From: Pyxidicoccus parkwaysis
GTDB lineage: Bacteria > Myxococcota > Myxococcia > Myxococcales > Myxococcaceae
NCBI RefSeq assembly: GCF_017301735.1
Contig: NZ_CP071090.1
Coordinates: forward strand, 5,384,001 to 5,448,000
DNA: 64,000 bases
Direction: 5' to 3'
This document shows positions 51,818 to 60,269 of the stretch, piece after piece. The notes beneath the pieces are model-generated. The model ran no database searches. It had not been told where the DNA came from and was given only the letters and a program-made list of their open reading frames with translations. The stretch's first letter is position 1. Each line of letters begins with the position of its first letter. A program made the translations under genes and the position numbers.

Positions 51818-52867
51818 ATGCCCCCCGGCGTCTCGTTCACAACGGATGATTCGAAAGACTGGCAGCTGCCCGTCGCCAGTCCGGGCCTGATTCTGGACGT
51901 CCCCGCGAAGGGGCACTGGCTGCGGCGTCCGTCCTTGCACCTGGAAGCCGCACCGCGATACCGGCTGAGGCTGGTCGGTGAAGGCCAATCGCGGCTCTGG
52001 GTGCGCATCGACAGCTACTGGGACCGGTGCATCCTCGTTCGCGGTCCGGTGCCGACCCGTGGCGTGCTGCCCGCGCTGTCCGCGCCCGAGGTCCGCGCGG
52101 TGGACGAGGCACCGGGAACTCCTGAGTGGTGGGAGGCGTGGACGTGGCAGCTGGGGCGGATGCTCGTGGAGGCTCCGGCATCCGTGCTGCACACGGGCCG
52201 ATGGTGCCTGCGGTCCATGCGAACCATCTCCGCGGACAAGGCCCCACGCCATGCCGTCAGTCCCATGGAATGGGCCTTCGGCCAGTTGCCTGTTGCGCCG
52301 CACTCGCTGGAGGCGGTGCTTCGCTTCCAGACGGCGTGGGAGGAGGACTGGTGGGCGGAGCGGCCCGAGGAGAAGCCGGGAGCCGTGCTGCCCCTGCGCG
52401 AACCCTCGGACGCCGAGCACGGGCGCATCAAGAGCTGGCGCAAGCGCGCGAGGGACGGGACGCTGCCACCCGCGGTGCTGCTCCATGTGGACATCCTCTC
52501 GAAGTGGCTCGTGCTGGATGGGCATGACCGTATCCAGGCGGCGCTGCTCGAAGGTGTGGAGCCGCCCCTGCTGGGGCTGTGGCCCTTCGTGGAGACCCGG
52601 CGACCCGCGAGCCGGGTCCGTGAGGAAGGTGCCCTGCTCAGCGCGGAGCTTCAGCTGCGCTCGGGGGCGACGCCAGAGGTCATCGACCGCGTCAACCGCA
52701 TGCTGGTGCGCAACTTCGACTGGCCCGAGCGGGGCAGCGTCAGCCGCGCATGGCCCATTCCGGGAGGCTTCGAGGCCTGGCGGGCGGAGCTGCTCGCATG
52801 GCGCGGGCAGAACCCAGTCACCCTGGATGAGCGTGACTGGGATTGGCTCGTGTCCCCGCAGGCCTGA
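51818..52867 (+). CDS. hypothetical protein with a ParB-like GHDR motif
   Basis: 349 aa with no signal peptide. A strong GAGGAGG lies 6 nt before ATG 51818. The C-terminal third contains LHVDILSKWLVLDGHDRIQAALLEG, reminiscent of the ParB/sulfiredoxin-fold GHHR loop. The N-terminal part has many Trp and Arg residues and a strand-rich SLHLEAAPRYRLRLVGEG stretch. The resemblance is weak; function unknown. Confidence 0.65.
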   Translation: MPPGVSFTTDDSKDWQLPVASPGLILDVPAKGHWLRRPSLHLEAAPRYRLRLVGEGQSRLWVRIDSYWDRCILVRGPVPTRGVLPALSAPEVRAVDEAPGTPEWWEAWTWQLGRMLVEAPASVLHTGRWCLRSMRTISADKAPRHAVSPMEWAFGQLPVAPHSLEAVLRFQTAWEEDWWAERPEEKPGAVLPLREPSDAEHGRIKSWRKRARDGTLPPAVLLHVDILSKWLVLDGHDRIQAALLEGVEPPLLGLWPFVETRRPASRVREEGALLSAELQLRSGATPEVIDRVNRMLVRNFDWPERGSVSRAWPIPGGFEAWRAELLAWRGQNPVTLDERDWDWLVSPQA

Positions 52868-52879
52868 CGCGGGCAGGGC

Positions 52880-54298
52880 TCAGCGCGCCTCGGGAGGAGT
52901 CACGACCTGAGCGGACGCACGCGGAGCGCCGTCTGCCTTCAGGATGTTGACCAGGGCCATCATCTGCGCCACCAGCGTGGCCACGCCCTGGCCGTCCTGC
53001 GAGCCACCGCTCCCGCCGATGGAGACCGAGCGCAGCTCATTGGGCTTGGGCAGCTTCTCCGCGATGTCGGGCAGCAGCTCCACCAGCCGCGCCTGGAGGT
53101 TGGCCGGCGTGAGTCCGTTGAGGATGCGCTGGCGCGTCTCCAGCAACTCCAGCTCTGCCTGGGCCTGCCGGTGCGTCGCCGCGCTCTGCACGTCGGACAC
53201 CTCGGCGCGGGCCAGCGCGTCGCGCTTGAGCCTCGCGGCCTCCACCTCCTGCTTCAGCTTCGTCAGCTCCGCCTCCACCGCGAGCCGCGCCTTCTCCAGC
53301 TCCGCCGTCTGGAGCGCGGACTGCTGCCGCTCCACCGCGAGCTGCCGCGCGGCCTCCTCCTCGCGCTGTTGACGGCGCAGACGCTCGGCCTGCTCGCGGT
53401 CATACACCTCGGCGTCCTTGCGGGCGCGCAGCATGGCGAGCTCGCCATCGCTCTCCAGCCGCGTGCGCTCGCGGGTCTGCTCCACCTCCAGCTCGCGCTG
53501 GGCCAGCGCCTCTTCTGTCCCGAGCGACGCGAGCCGGGCGACGCGCTCGCGCTCGGAGCGGAACGGCGTCTGGAGGCTCTCCCAGAGGCGCGCGGAGCTG
53601 ACCACGGCCTCCTTGATCTGCACCGTGACGATGCGCAGGCCCAGGCCCTTGTCCCCGCCGCCGCCGCCCTCGGCCACGTGCCTGAGGCGCGCCGTCAGCT
53701 CCTCGATGATGGGCTGCTTGTCGGACAGCACGGCGTCGATGCTCATCGTGGCCACCTTGTCCTTGATGGCCGCCTCGGCCTGCTCGCGGAGCTGGACGTT
53801 GACCACGCGCATCGGGTCCTCCGCGTCCGTGAAGTCCAGCTTCCGGTACGCGGTGGCGAAGTCCTCGATGATCCACTGCACGTAGCCCTGGACGAGCAGG
53901 CCCTGGAGCTCGCGGCAGATGCAGTGCGCGTTGATGATGATGGTCTGCATCGCGCCGGGCGCGACGATGAACGAATCCAGCGCCGGGTCGAACCGGAACG
54001 ACACGCCCAGGCCGATGTGCAGCGGCTGCGCGTGGCCCCGGCGCGTGTGGACGACGTAGGCATTGGGCGGAACGATGACGGTCTTCCAGCGCCAGAAGCC
54101 GGTGATGCGCACGTCCACCGCGTTGCCCGTCCGCTCCGCCACGGCGGCGGCAGCCGCGCGCCGCATGGGCAGGACGTTCTGCGCCTGCATCTGCGCGGGG
54201 GCCATCGCCTTGCGCGCCTTCAGGTCTACTTCGAGGCGCTGCTGCTGCTCGCGCACCTGGTCCAGGTACTCGTTCTTCACCGGCTCTCGCGACGACAT
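52880..54298 (-). CDS. SPFH/Band-7-domain protein without membrane anchor
   Basis: 472 aa. The SPFH domain starts near VRITGFWRWKTVIVPPNAYVVHTRRG (about 60-85) and continues through IIEDFATAYRKLDF and LREQAEAAIKDKVATMSIDAVLSDK. A long Glu/Arg/Ala coiled coil follows (about 260-400), then a tail EKLPKPNELRSVSIGG like that of flotillins. Most SPFH proteins have an N-terminal hydrophobic anchor, but none is visible here, so membrane association may be peripheral. ATG 54298 is chosen; ATG 54313 is an alternative. Confidence 0.8.
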   Translation of the reverse strand: MSSREPVKNEYLDQVREQQQRLEVDLKARKAMAPAQMQAQNVLPMRRAAAAAVAERTGNAVDVRITGFWRWKTVIVPPNAYVVHTRRGHAQPLHIGLGVSFRFDPALDSFIVAPGAMQTIIINAHCICRELQGLLVQGYVQWIIEDFATAYRKLDFTDAEDPMRVVNVQLREQAEAAIKDKVATMSIDAVLSDKQPIIEELTARLRHVAEGGGGGDKGLGLRIVTVQIKEAVVSSARLWESLQTPFRSERERVARLASLGTEEALAQRELEVEQTRERTRLESDGELAMLRARKDAEVYDREQAERLRRQQREEEAARQLAVERQQSALQTAELEKARLAVEAELTKLKQEVEAARLKRDALARAEVSDVQSAATHRQAQAELELLETRQRILNGLTPANLQARLVELLPDIAEKLPKPNELRSVSIGGSGGSQDGQGVATLVAQMMALVNILKADGAPRASAQVVTPPEAR

Positions 54299-54432
54299 GA
54301 CCGTGGCCCCCATCCTCCGGAGCGGCGCCGTCCATCGGCACACGGCGTCCGGGCTCAATGGACGGGAGTCTACCGGAACGCGCGACGAAGAAGATGGGTG
54401 CGGACGCGTCCCGGCTCGGGCGGCGGGTGGGC

Positions 54433-54795
54433 TCAAGGGAACTTGAGTGTGCCCTCGCGCCATGCCTTGAGCGCGTACTCCGCGCGCGTCCGGATACGCC
54501 CTGGGCGGGTAGCAAGCTCCTGAAGAACAAGCTCCCCCTGCTCTGGCGCGAACTCGAGCGCATGCGCCGCGGCAATAGAACGGACGTTCTCGTTCTCGCT
54601 CCTCAACAGCGGAAGGAGCTGGGCGGCCGCCGCACGACTCCGAAGCTCACGGTAGGCACCTGCAATCCTGTCATGGGCCCGATTGGCAGCACGGTGGTTT
54701 GCAGAGGAGAGCGCCTGTCCGTACGCAACCGCCGCCTGCTCGTACTCCTGGACAAGCTCCTCGATGCTCGCGCCCTGGACGTTGCGCACACTCAT
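54433..54795 (-). CDS. DUF2019-type protein, candidate SitI-like immunity protein
   Basis: 120 aa. The alpha-helical sequence IEELVQEYEQAAVAYGQALSSANHRAANRAHDRIAGAYREL (in adjoining parts) and a repeat LLRSENENVRSIAAAHALEFAP match the DUF2019 family as I recall it. The start overlaps the stop of the SitA-like lipoprotein by 4 nt (ATGA), the arrangement expected of a toxin-immunity pair. It is small, acidic and soluble. The immunity role is inferred from context. Confidence 0.72.
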   Translation of the reverse strand: MSVRNVQGASIEELVQEYEQAAVAYGQALSSANHRAANRAHDRIAGAYRELRSRAAAAQLLPLLRSENENVRSIAAAHALEFAPEQGELVLQELATRPGRIRTRAEYALKAWREGTLKFP

Positions 54796-55619
54796 GGAAT
54801 GGCTCCGTAGTCCCGGAGGATCTTCAAGCCGAACTCACGCTGGGATTGGAAGGATTGGCTACTCAGCCATTGCCGCACGGTTTGTCCACCAGTGACCGCG
54901 AGGACGAAGACACGCGCCACTTCCGGCCCCACCCGATTGGCAAACCGTTGGCCGGCCTGTTCCAGCTCCGTCCAGGTCGTGGCTCGATCCGTGGTCCGCT
55001 TCAGCTCCCGGCTCGCGTCCACCACCTCCAGGAAGGTCTCGAGCCCCAGGTAGATCAGCAGGACCGCCGAGACGACGGCCGCCGCCTTGGTGAACACGGG
55101 CTCGGGATTGGCCGCAAGGGCGACCCAGGTAATGAGCCCCGTGGCGATCACGGTGTAGAAGAGCTGGGGCGCCAGCGTCTTCTCCACGGCCCTGGCGATG
55201 CTCTCCTTCAGGGGATCGAGCGACAGGCCGAGAGCGACTCCCAGCTTGTCCCACTCATCCAGGCCCAACCCATCGTCGAGAAGCGAGAGGCAGTTCTCCC
55301 TGACCTGACCCGGCTCGCAGAGGCCGCCGAAGCTCTTGCGCATCAGGCGCTGCCACCGGGTTTCAGCACCGCTCCCCTGGCGGGAGACGCGAATCAACCA
55401 ACCTTGGCGGGGTGCACGAATCGTCAGAGGCGCATCCAGCACCAGTTGCCCCAGTGCCTCCTCGAATGCTTCCGCATCCACCCTCACGGAGCTGTTCGAG
55501 GTAGGCGGCGTGTATTCGATGGGCGTGTCCCGCCCCGTGTCGAGCCGCACGAGATGCGGAGTGGCGCAGGCATTGAGCAGGGCGAGGATCAACACCGTGA
55601 CGCACAGTCGAATCACCAT
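54792..55619 (-). CDS. SitA-like lipoprotein lacking a recognisable C-terminal toxin domain
   Basis: 275 aa. Lipobox LLNACA (Cys18), then ATPHLVRLDTGRDTP and VDAEAFEEALGQLVLDAPL, which match the conserved N-terminal region of myxobacterial SitA-like lipoprotein toxins as I remember it. The central hydrophobic region AAVVSAVLLIYLGLETFLEVVDASREL and ATTWTELEQAGQRFANRVGPEVARVFVLAVT also fits. SitA proteins (kin discrimination by outer membrane exchange) usually continue with a variable toxin domain. Here only about 30 residues follow (QTVRQWLSSQSFQ...YGAIP). GGAG lies 8 nt before ATG 55619. It could be truncated, or the toxin could be very small. Confidence 0.65.
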   Translation of the reverse strand: MVIRLCVTVLILALLNACATPHLVRLDTGRDTPIEYTPPTSNSSVRVDAEAFEEALGQLVLDAPLTIRAPRQGWLIRVSRQGSGAETRWQRLMRKSFGGLCEPGQVRENCLSLLDDGLGLDEWDKLGVALGLSLDPLKESIARAVEKTLAPQLFYTVIATGLITWVALAANPEPVFTKAAAVVSAVLLIYLGLETFLEVVDASRELKRTTDRATTWTELEQAGQRFANRVGPEVARVFVLAVTGGQTVRQWLSSQSFQSQREFGLKILRDYGAIP

Positions 55620-55790
55620 GGGCCGCGCTCCATTCGAGGAGTACCTCAATCTAGGAAAGGGGCGCCCCGGAGACGAGCGAGCACGGCGGCGCGGGAGTGA
55701 GAGCCAGGACTGGCACCGCAAGAAGCATTGCCGCGCCAGCGCCCGACGGAATATTGCATACCGCACCGAGCCCACCCTTCCGGAGTCCCC

Positions 55791-56384
55791 ATGAGCGACT
55801 GGTCCCACATCCCCATCCTCGAAGGCCGCCACGTTCGACTGGAGCCGCTTCAGTCCTCACACGTGGAGGCCCTGAGCCGCGCCGTCACCGACGGCGAGCT
55901 GTGGAACTGCTGGTACACCAGCGTCCCCAAGCCCGAGGGAATGGCGAGCTACGTGGAAGCAGCCCTCGCGATGAAGGAGCGCGGTCAGGCGCTCCCCTTC
56001 GTCGTGCGCGACGCGGACGGACAGGTCGTCGGCAGCACCCGCTTCTACCTCCTCGACCCCAGCGTCCCGCGCGTGCACATCGGCTACACGTGGTACGCCA
56101 AGCGCGTGCAGCGCACCGGCCTCAACACCGAGTCCAAGCGCCTCCTGCTCACCCACGCCTTCGAGACGCTCGGCTGCATCTCGGTCTTCTTCGAGACGAG
56201 CTGGTTCAACCACGCCTCGCGCACCGCCATTGCCCGCCTCGGCGCCAAGCAGGACGGCGTCCTGCGCGGCCACATGCGGCACTCCGACGGCAGCCTGCGC
56301 GACACCGTGGTCTTCTCCATTCTCGCGGCCGAGTGGCCCGCCGTGAAGCGGCACCTCACCGCCAAGCTGGAGCAGCGGGACTGA
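55791..56384 (+). CDS. GNAT-family N-acetyltransferase (RimJ/RimL-like)
   Basis: 197 aa. GRHVRLEPLQSSHVEALSRAV opens the fold, VVGSTRFYLLD is strand 4, and YAKRVQRTGLNTESKRLLLTHAFETLGC is the acetyl-CoA-binding region with R/Q-x-x-G replaced by RTGLN. FFETSWFNHASRTAIARLGAKQDGVLRG is standard for the RimJ/RimL subgroup. It acetylates an N-terminus or a small amine. GGAG precedes ATG 55791. Confidence 0.87.
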   Translation: MSDWSHIPILEGRHVRLEPLQSSHVEALSRAVTDGELWNCWYTSVPKPEGMASYVEAALAMKERGQALPFVVRDADGQVVGSTRFYLLDPSVPRVHIGYTWYAKRVQRTGLNTESKRLLLTHAFETLGCISVFFETSWFNHASRTAIARLGAKQDGVLRGHMRHSDGSLRDTVVFSILAAEWPAVKRHLTAKLEQRD

Positions 56385-56395
56385 AGTAGCCCGCC

Positions 56396-57736
56396 CTACT
56401 TCGCGCGCAGCAGCACGAACTCCACGCGGCGGTTCAACTCACGCCCGCGAGGAATCAGGTTCGGCGCCTTGGGGCGCGTGTCCCCCAGGCCCGCCGTCTC
56501 GAGCCGCGATGCATCCAGGCCCGCGGACACGAGCAACTCCGCCACCGCCTTCGCCCGGGCCTCGGAGAGCCCCTGCCGCGACGGCCCCGGGCCCTCCTGG
56601 TTGTCGGTGTGCCCCTCCAGGCGAAGGCGCAGCGAGTCGTCGCGCACCAGCAGGTCCACCACCAATGCCAGCGCGTTGGTGGAGCCCTTCTTCGGCGCCG
56701 ACTGCCGCTCCGCGAAGCGCGGCGCGCCCGGCAACTCCACGCGCTCGCCCTTCACGCTGGGAAGCTGCGTCTTCTTCGCCGGTGTCTTCGCGAGCGTGAA
56801 GGCCAGCGTGGGCTCCGTCTCCCGAGACAGCTTCACCCTGCGCGTCTGCGCCAGGAAGCCACGAGACAGCACGTCCACCGTGTAGTCCCCCGGCGGCAGC
56901 ATCACCTGCGTGGGCTTCTTCGCCTTCGCGTCCACCAGCACCTGCTGCGGCGCGCCCTTCGGCCCACGCACGTACACCGTGGCCGCCACCGGCTTCTTCC
57001 CGGCCAGAACCTTCAGGAACAGCTTCGCGGGCGCCACAGGGCCCGCCTCGGGACGCTGCGCCACCGGGACGACGGGCGGCGTCGGAGGAGGCGTCGTCCC
57101 CGACGCGGGCTGCACGGGCGGCGTCACCGGCGGCGTCTGCGCCACCTTCACCGGCGTCCCCGCGTCCGGCGGCTCGCGCAGGTCCGCGTCCGCGAGCGGC
57201 GCCGTCATCTCCACCGAGGTGTCATGCGACAGCTTCAACTTGAGCCGCGGGTCCGGCGCGGTGGGGTTGATGCCCGGCATCACCTTCACCTTCACCCGCA
57301 GTCCCTTCTGCACCTGGAACGTGACGGACGCCGTCAGCTTCCAGAGGAAGCCGCTCTCCTCGCTGAAGAGGTTCCACGCGTCGCTGGCGTACGTGACGCG
57401 CGACACCAGCGTGAAGGTCCCCTCCTCCACCTTCACCACCGCCAGCCGGTGCAGGCCCGGGCCGTTGAGCTCCTCGGCCCCGGGGACGGCCAGCGGCTGG
57501 TTGTTCAGGGAGAAGTCCGCCTCCACCAGCTTGTAGCCGCGTGACGTACCCGCGCCGGGAAGGCCCTCGAAGGTGACGACCACTTCCGGAGGCGGCGTCT
57601 TCACCAACGCCTGGAGCTGACGGTCCAGGTCCTCGCGCGCCCGCTGCTCCACGGACGAAGGCTCGGCCGCGCGCGCGTTGGCGGCGAGCAGTCCCATGAT
57701 GACAAGAAGCAGTGCCTGAAAGGAGGAAGAAGCCAC
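56396..57736 (-). CDS. OmpA-domain protein, periplasmic
   Basis: 446 aa. The signal peptide is LLLVIMGLLAANARA. A beta-sandwich region (about 30-180) is followed by a Pro/Thr/Val-rich linker, a PEGA-like segment (VYVRGPKGAPQQVLVDAKAKKPTQVMLPPGDYTVDV, in adjoining parts), and a C-terminal OmpA domain: LRLEGHTDNQEGPGPSRQG, LSEARAKAVAELLVSAG, GRELNRRVEFVL. The OmpA domain binds peptidoglycan. GTG 57736 is the likely start. It might connect the envelope to an extracellular structure. Confidence 0.8.
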   Translation of the reverse strand: MASSSFQALLLVIMGLLAANARAAEPSSVEQRAREDLDRQLQALVKTPPPEVVVTFEGLPGAGTSRGYKLVEADFSLNNQPLAVPGAEELNGPGLHRLAVVKVEEGTFTLVSRVTYASDAWNLFSEESGFLWKLTASVTFQVQKGLRVKVKVMPGINPTAPDPRLKLKLSHDTSVEMTAPLADADLREPPDAGTPVKVAQTPPVTPPVQPASGTTPPPTPPVVPVAQRPEAGPVAPAKLFLKVLAGKKPVAATVYVRGPKGAPQQVLVDAKAKKPTQVMLPPGDYTVDVLSRGFLAQTRRVKLSRETEPTLAFTLAKTPAKKTQLPSVKGERVELPGAPRFAERQSAPKKGSTNALALVVDLLVRDDSLRLRLEGHTDNQEGPGPSRQGLSEARAKAVAELLVSAGLDASRLETAGLGDTRPKAPNLIPRGRELNRRVEFVLLRAK

Positions 57737-57851
57737 GGGGGGCTACAGCATCTCACAACCCGGCCACATCGCGAGTTGTCCGTCACCCGGGCTGACAGCC
57801 AGCCGACCCTCCGTCCCCCTTCCCGCCCCCGTCCGGCGCTATCTTCGTGAC

Positions 57852-58019
57852 ATGGCCAAGCGCTACCGCTGCCCCATGTGTAATCACATCTACGACCCGG
57901 CCGAAGGAGACCCCTTCTCGGGAATCCCCCCGGGGACGCCCTTCGCGGACCTCCCTGATACATGGATGTGTCCCGACTGCGGCGCCCCCAAGGCCGACTT
58001 CGAACCCATGGACGATTGA
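57852..58019 (+). CDS. rubredoxin
   Basis: 55 aa. Two Cys pairs, CPMC (Cys7 and Cys10) and CPDC (Cys40 and Cys43), bind one iron. YDPAEGD, GIPPGTPFADLPDTW and KADFEP are standard rubredoxin sequence. It is a one-electron carrier in the cytoplasm. The gene has no clear Shine-Dalgarno. It lies 119 nt before a 4Fe-4S class I fumarase, which may reflect shared oxidative-stress needs. Confidence 0.92.
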   Translation: MAKRYRCPMCNHIYDPAEGDPFSGIPPGTPFADLPDTWMCPDCGAPKADFEPMDD

Positions 58020-58138
58020 CGTCCCCCATCCCCGCTTTTGGCTCCCATCGGGAGAGGTTCTCGGCCCCAGCGGCCGAGCCTCCCGAGCAGGCGCCTTCCG
58101 CTACCCACCGACGCGCCAACGGCGCTACGCCTACACAC

Positions 58139-59773
58139 ATGAACGACTTCCAGTTCCAGGAAATGCTCCCGCTGGGCAAGGACGAGACGCCCTACAAGCT
58201 CCTCACCAAGGACCACGTCTCCACGTTCGAGGCCGCCGGCCGCACCTTCGTCCAGGTGGAGCCCGAGGGCCTCACGCTCCTCACCCGACAGGCCATGCGC
58301 GACATCGCGCACCTGCTGCGCCCCGGCCACCTCGGGCAGCTCGCGAACATCCTCAAGGACCCCGAGGCCTCCGCGAATGACCGCTTCGTGGCGCTGGAGC
58401 TCCTGAAGAACGCCAACATCGCCGCCGGTGGCGTGCTGCCCTCCTGCCAGGACACGGGCACCGCCATCGTCATGGGCAAGAAGGGCCAGCACGTCCTCAC
58501 CCGTGGCAACGACGAGGAGGCGATTTCGCGCGGCGTGTTCGACACGTACCGCACGTCCAACCTGCGCTACTCGCAGATGGCGGCGCTCGACATGTACAAG
58601 GAGGTCAACACCAACAACAACCTCCCCGCGCAAATCGAGCTCTACGCCACCGAGGGCGACGCCTACAAATTCCTCTTCATGGCAAAGGGCGGTGGCTCGG
58701 CGAACAAGAGCTACCTGTTCCAGGAGACCAAGGCGCTGCTCAACCCGCAGAGCCTGCTGTCCTTCCTCGACGCGAAGATTCGCTCGCTGGGCACCGCCGC
58801 GTGCCCGCCGTACCACCTGGCCATCGTCGTGGGCGGCACCTCCGCCGAGTACGCGCTGAAGACCGCCAAGTATGCCTCCGCGCGCTACCTGGACACGCTG
58901 CCGCGCGCGGGCAACAACCTGGGCCAGGGTTTCCGCGACGTGGAATTGGAGCAGGAGGTGCTCAAGCTCACGCAGCGCACCGGCATCGGCGCGCAGTTCG
59001 GCGGCAAGTACTTCTGCCATGACGTGCGCGTCATCCGCCTGCCCCGCCACGGTGCCTCGTGCCCGGTGGCCATCGCCGTGTCGTGCTCGGCGGACCGGCA
59101 GGTGCTGGGCAAGATTACGCGCGACGGCATCTACCTGGAGCAGCTGGAGACGGACCCGGCGAAGTACCTGCCGGAGACGACGGCGGCGGACCTCGAGGGC
59201 GAGGTGGTGAAGATCGACCTCAACCGCCCCATGAGCGAGATTCGCGCCGAGCTGTCCCGCTACCCCATCAAGACGCGCCTGTCGCTGTCGGGCCCCATGG
59301 TGGTGGCGCGCGACATCGCCCACGCCAAAATCAAGGAGCGCCTCGACGCGGGCCTGGGCATGCCGCAGTACCTGAAGGACTACATGGTGTACTACGCCGG
59401 CCCGGCGAAGACGCCCGAGGGCATGGCGTCCGGCTCGTTCGGCCCGACGACGGCGGGCCGCATGGACGCCTACGTGGACCAGTTCCAGGCCGAGGGCGGC
59501 AGCTTCGTGATGCTGGCCAAGGGCAACCGCTCGCCCGCAGTCACCGAGGCGTGCAAGAAGCACGGCGGCTTCTATCTCGGCTCCATCGGCGGCCCGGCGG
59601 CCCGGCTCGCGCAGGACTGCATCAAGAAGGTGGAGGTGCTGGAGTACAAGGAGCTGGGCATGGAGGCCGTGTGGAAGATCGACGTGGTCGACTTCCCCGC
59701 CTTCATCGTCGTGGATGACAAGGGCAACGACTTCTTCGCCAACATCAACAAGCCCACGGCGAAGAAGGCCTGA
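58139..59773 (+). CDS. class I fumarate hydratase (4Fe-4S)
   Basis: 544 aa in one polypeptide, as in FumA/FumB. Cluster Cys at 103 (LPSCQDTG), 222 (AACPPYH) and 316 (AVSCSAD) have the same spacing as E. coli FumA (105, 224, 318 as remembered). GNDEEAISRGVFDTYR, GKYFCHDVRVIRLPRHGAS and FGPTTAGRMD are family blocks. It interconverts fumarate and malate in the TCA cycle and is oxygen/superoxide sensitive. I avoid fumA versus fumB as the gene name. Confidence 0.92.
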   Translation: MNDFQFQEMLPLGKDETPYKLLTKDHVSTFEAAGRTFVQVEPEGLTLLTRQAMRDIAHLLRPGHLGQLANILKDPEASANDRFVALELLKNANIAAGGVLPSCQDTGTAIVMGKKGQHVLTRGNDEEAISRGVFDTYRTSNLRYSQMAALDMYKEVNTNNNLPAQIELYATEGDAYKFLFMAKGGGSANKSYLFQETKALLNPQSLLSFLDAKIRSLGTAACPPYHLAIVVGGTSAEYALKTAKYASARYLDTLPRAGNNLGQGFRDVELEQEVLKLTQRTGIGAQFGGKYFCHDVRVIRLPRHGASCPVAIAVSCSADRQVLGKITRDGIYLEQLETDPAKYLPETTAADLEGEVVKIDLNRPMSEIRAELSRYPIKTRLSLSGPMVVARDIAHAKIKERLDAGLGMPQYLKDYMVYYAGPAKTPEGMASGSFGPTTAGRMDAYVDQFQAEGGSFVMLAKGNRSPAVTEACKKHGGFYLGSIGGPAARLAQDCIKKVEVLEYKELGMEAVWKIDVVDFPAFIVVDDKGNDFFANINKPTAKKA

Positions 59774-59781
59774 GGCCCGGC

Positions 59782-60261
59782 ATGCGGCCCGAGGTCCTCA
59801 CCTGGGACGCGCGCTACCGCGAGGACTTCGCGAGGCTCAACCGCGCGTGGATCGAGCACCACTTCAAGCTCGAGCCCGCGGACCAGGAGAGCTTCGCGGA
59901 CCCTCACGGGACGTTTGTCGCCGACGGGGGCGAGGTGTTCTTCGCCCTCGTGGACGGCAAGGTGCTGGGCACGTGCGCGCTCCGGCGGGAGCCGGAGGAC
60001 GGTGACACCTACGAGCTGTGCAAGATGGCGGTGGACCCCGAGGCCCGTGGGCTGGGGCTCGGGGATGTGTTGATGGTGGCCGTGCTCCGCTTCGCGCAGG
60101 AGCGGAGCGCGCGCCGGGTGTACCTCGTGTCGAACACGAAGCTCGGCCCCGCGCTCGGGCTGTATCGCAAGCACGGCTTCGTCACTGTGCGCGAGGGCGA
60201 AGCCGTGTCACGCGAGGCGGGCTACGCCAGAGCGGACATCGAGATGGAGCGGCGGTTCTGA
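59782..60261 (+). CDS. GNAT-family N-acetyltransferase
   Basis: 159 aa. YELCKMAVDPEARGLGLGDVLMVAVLRFAQERSARRVYLVSNTKLGPALGLYRKHGF (in adjoining parts) gives the acetyl-CoA loop R-G-L-G-L-G and the C-terminal beta-bulge. It lies 8 nt after the fumarase gene in the same direction, so the two may be co-transcribed. Substrate unknown. Confidence 0.86.
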   Translation: MRPEVLTWDARYREDFARLNRAWIEHHFKLEPADQESFADPHGTFVADGGEVFFALVDGKVLGTCALRREPEDGDTYELCKMAVDPEARGLGLGDVLMVAVLRFAQERSARRVYLVSNTKLGPALGLYRKHGFVTVREGEAVSREAGYARADIEMERRF

Positions 60262-60269
60262 GGCATTCG

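Noticed and set aside
54603..54810. Plus-strand frames across the DUF2019 gene
   Set aside because: Composition of a shadow. The minus-strand frame has the coupled ATGA start and a known family pattern.
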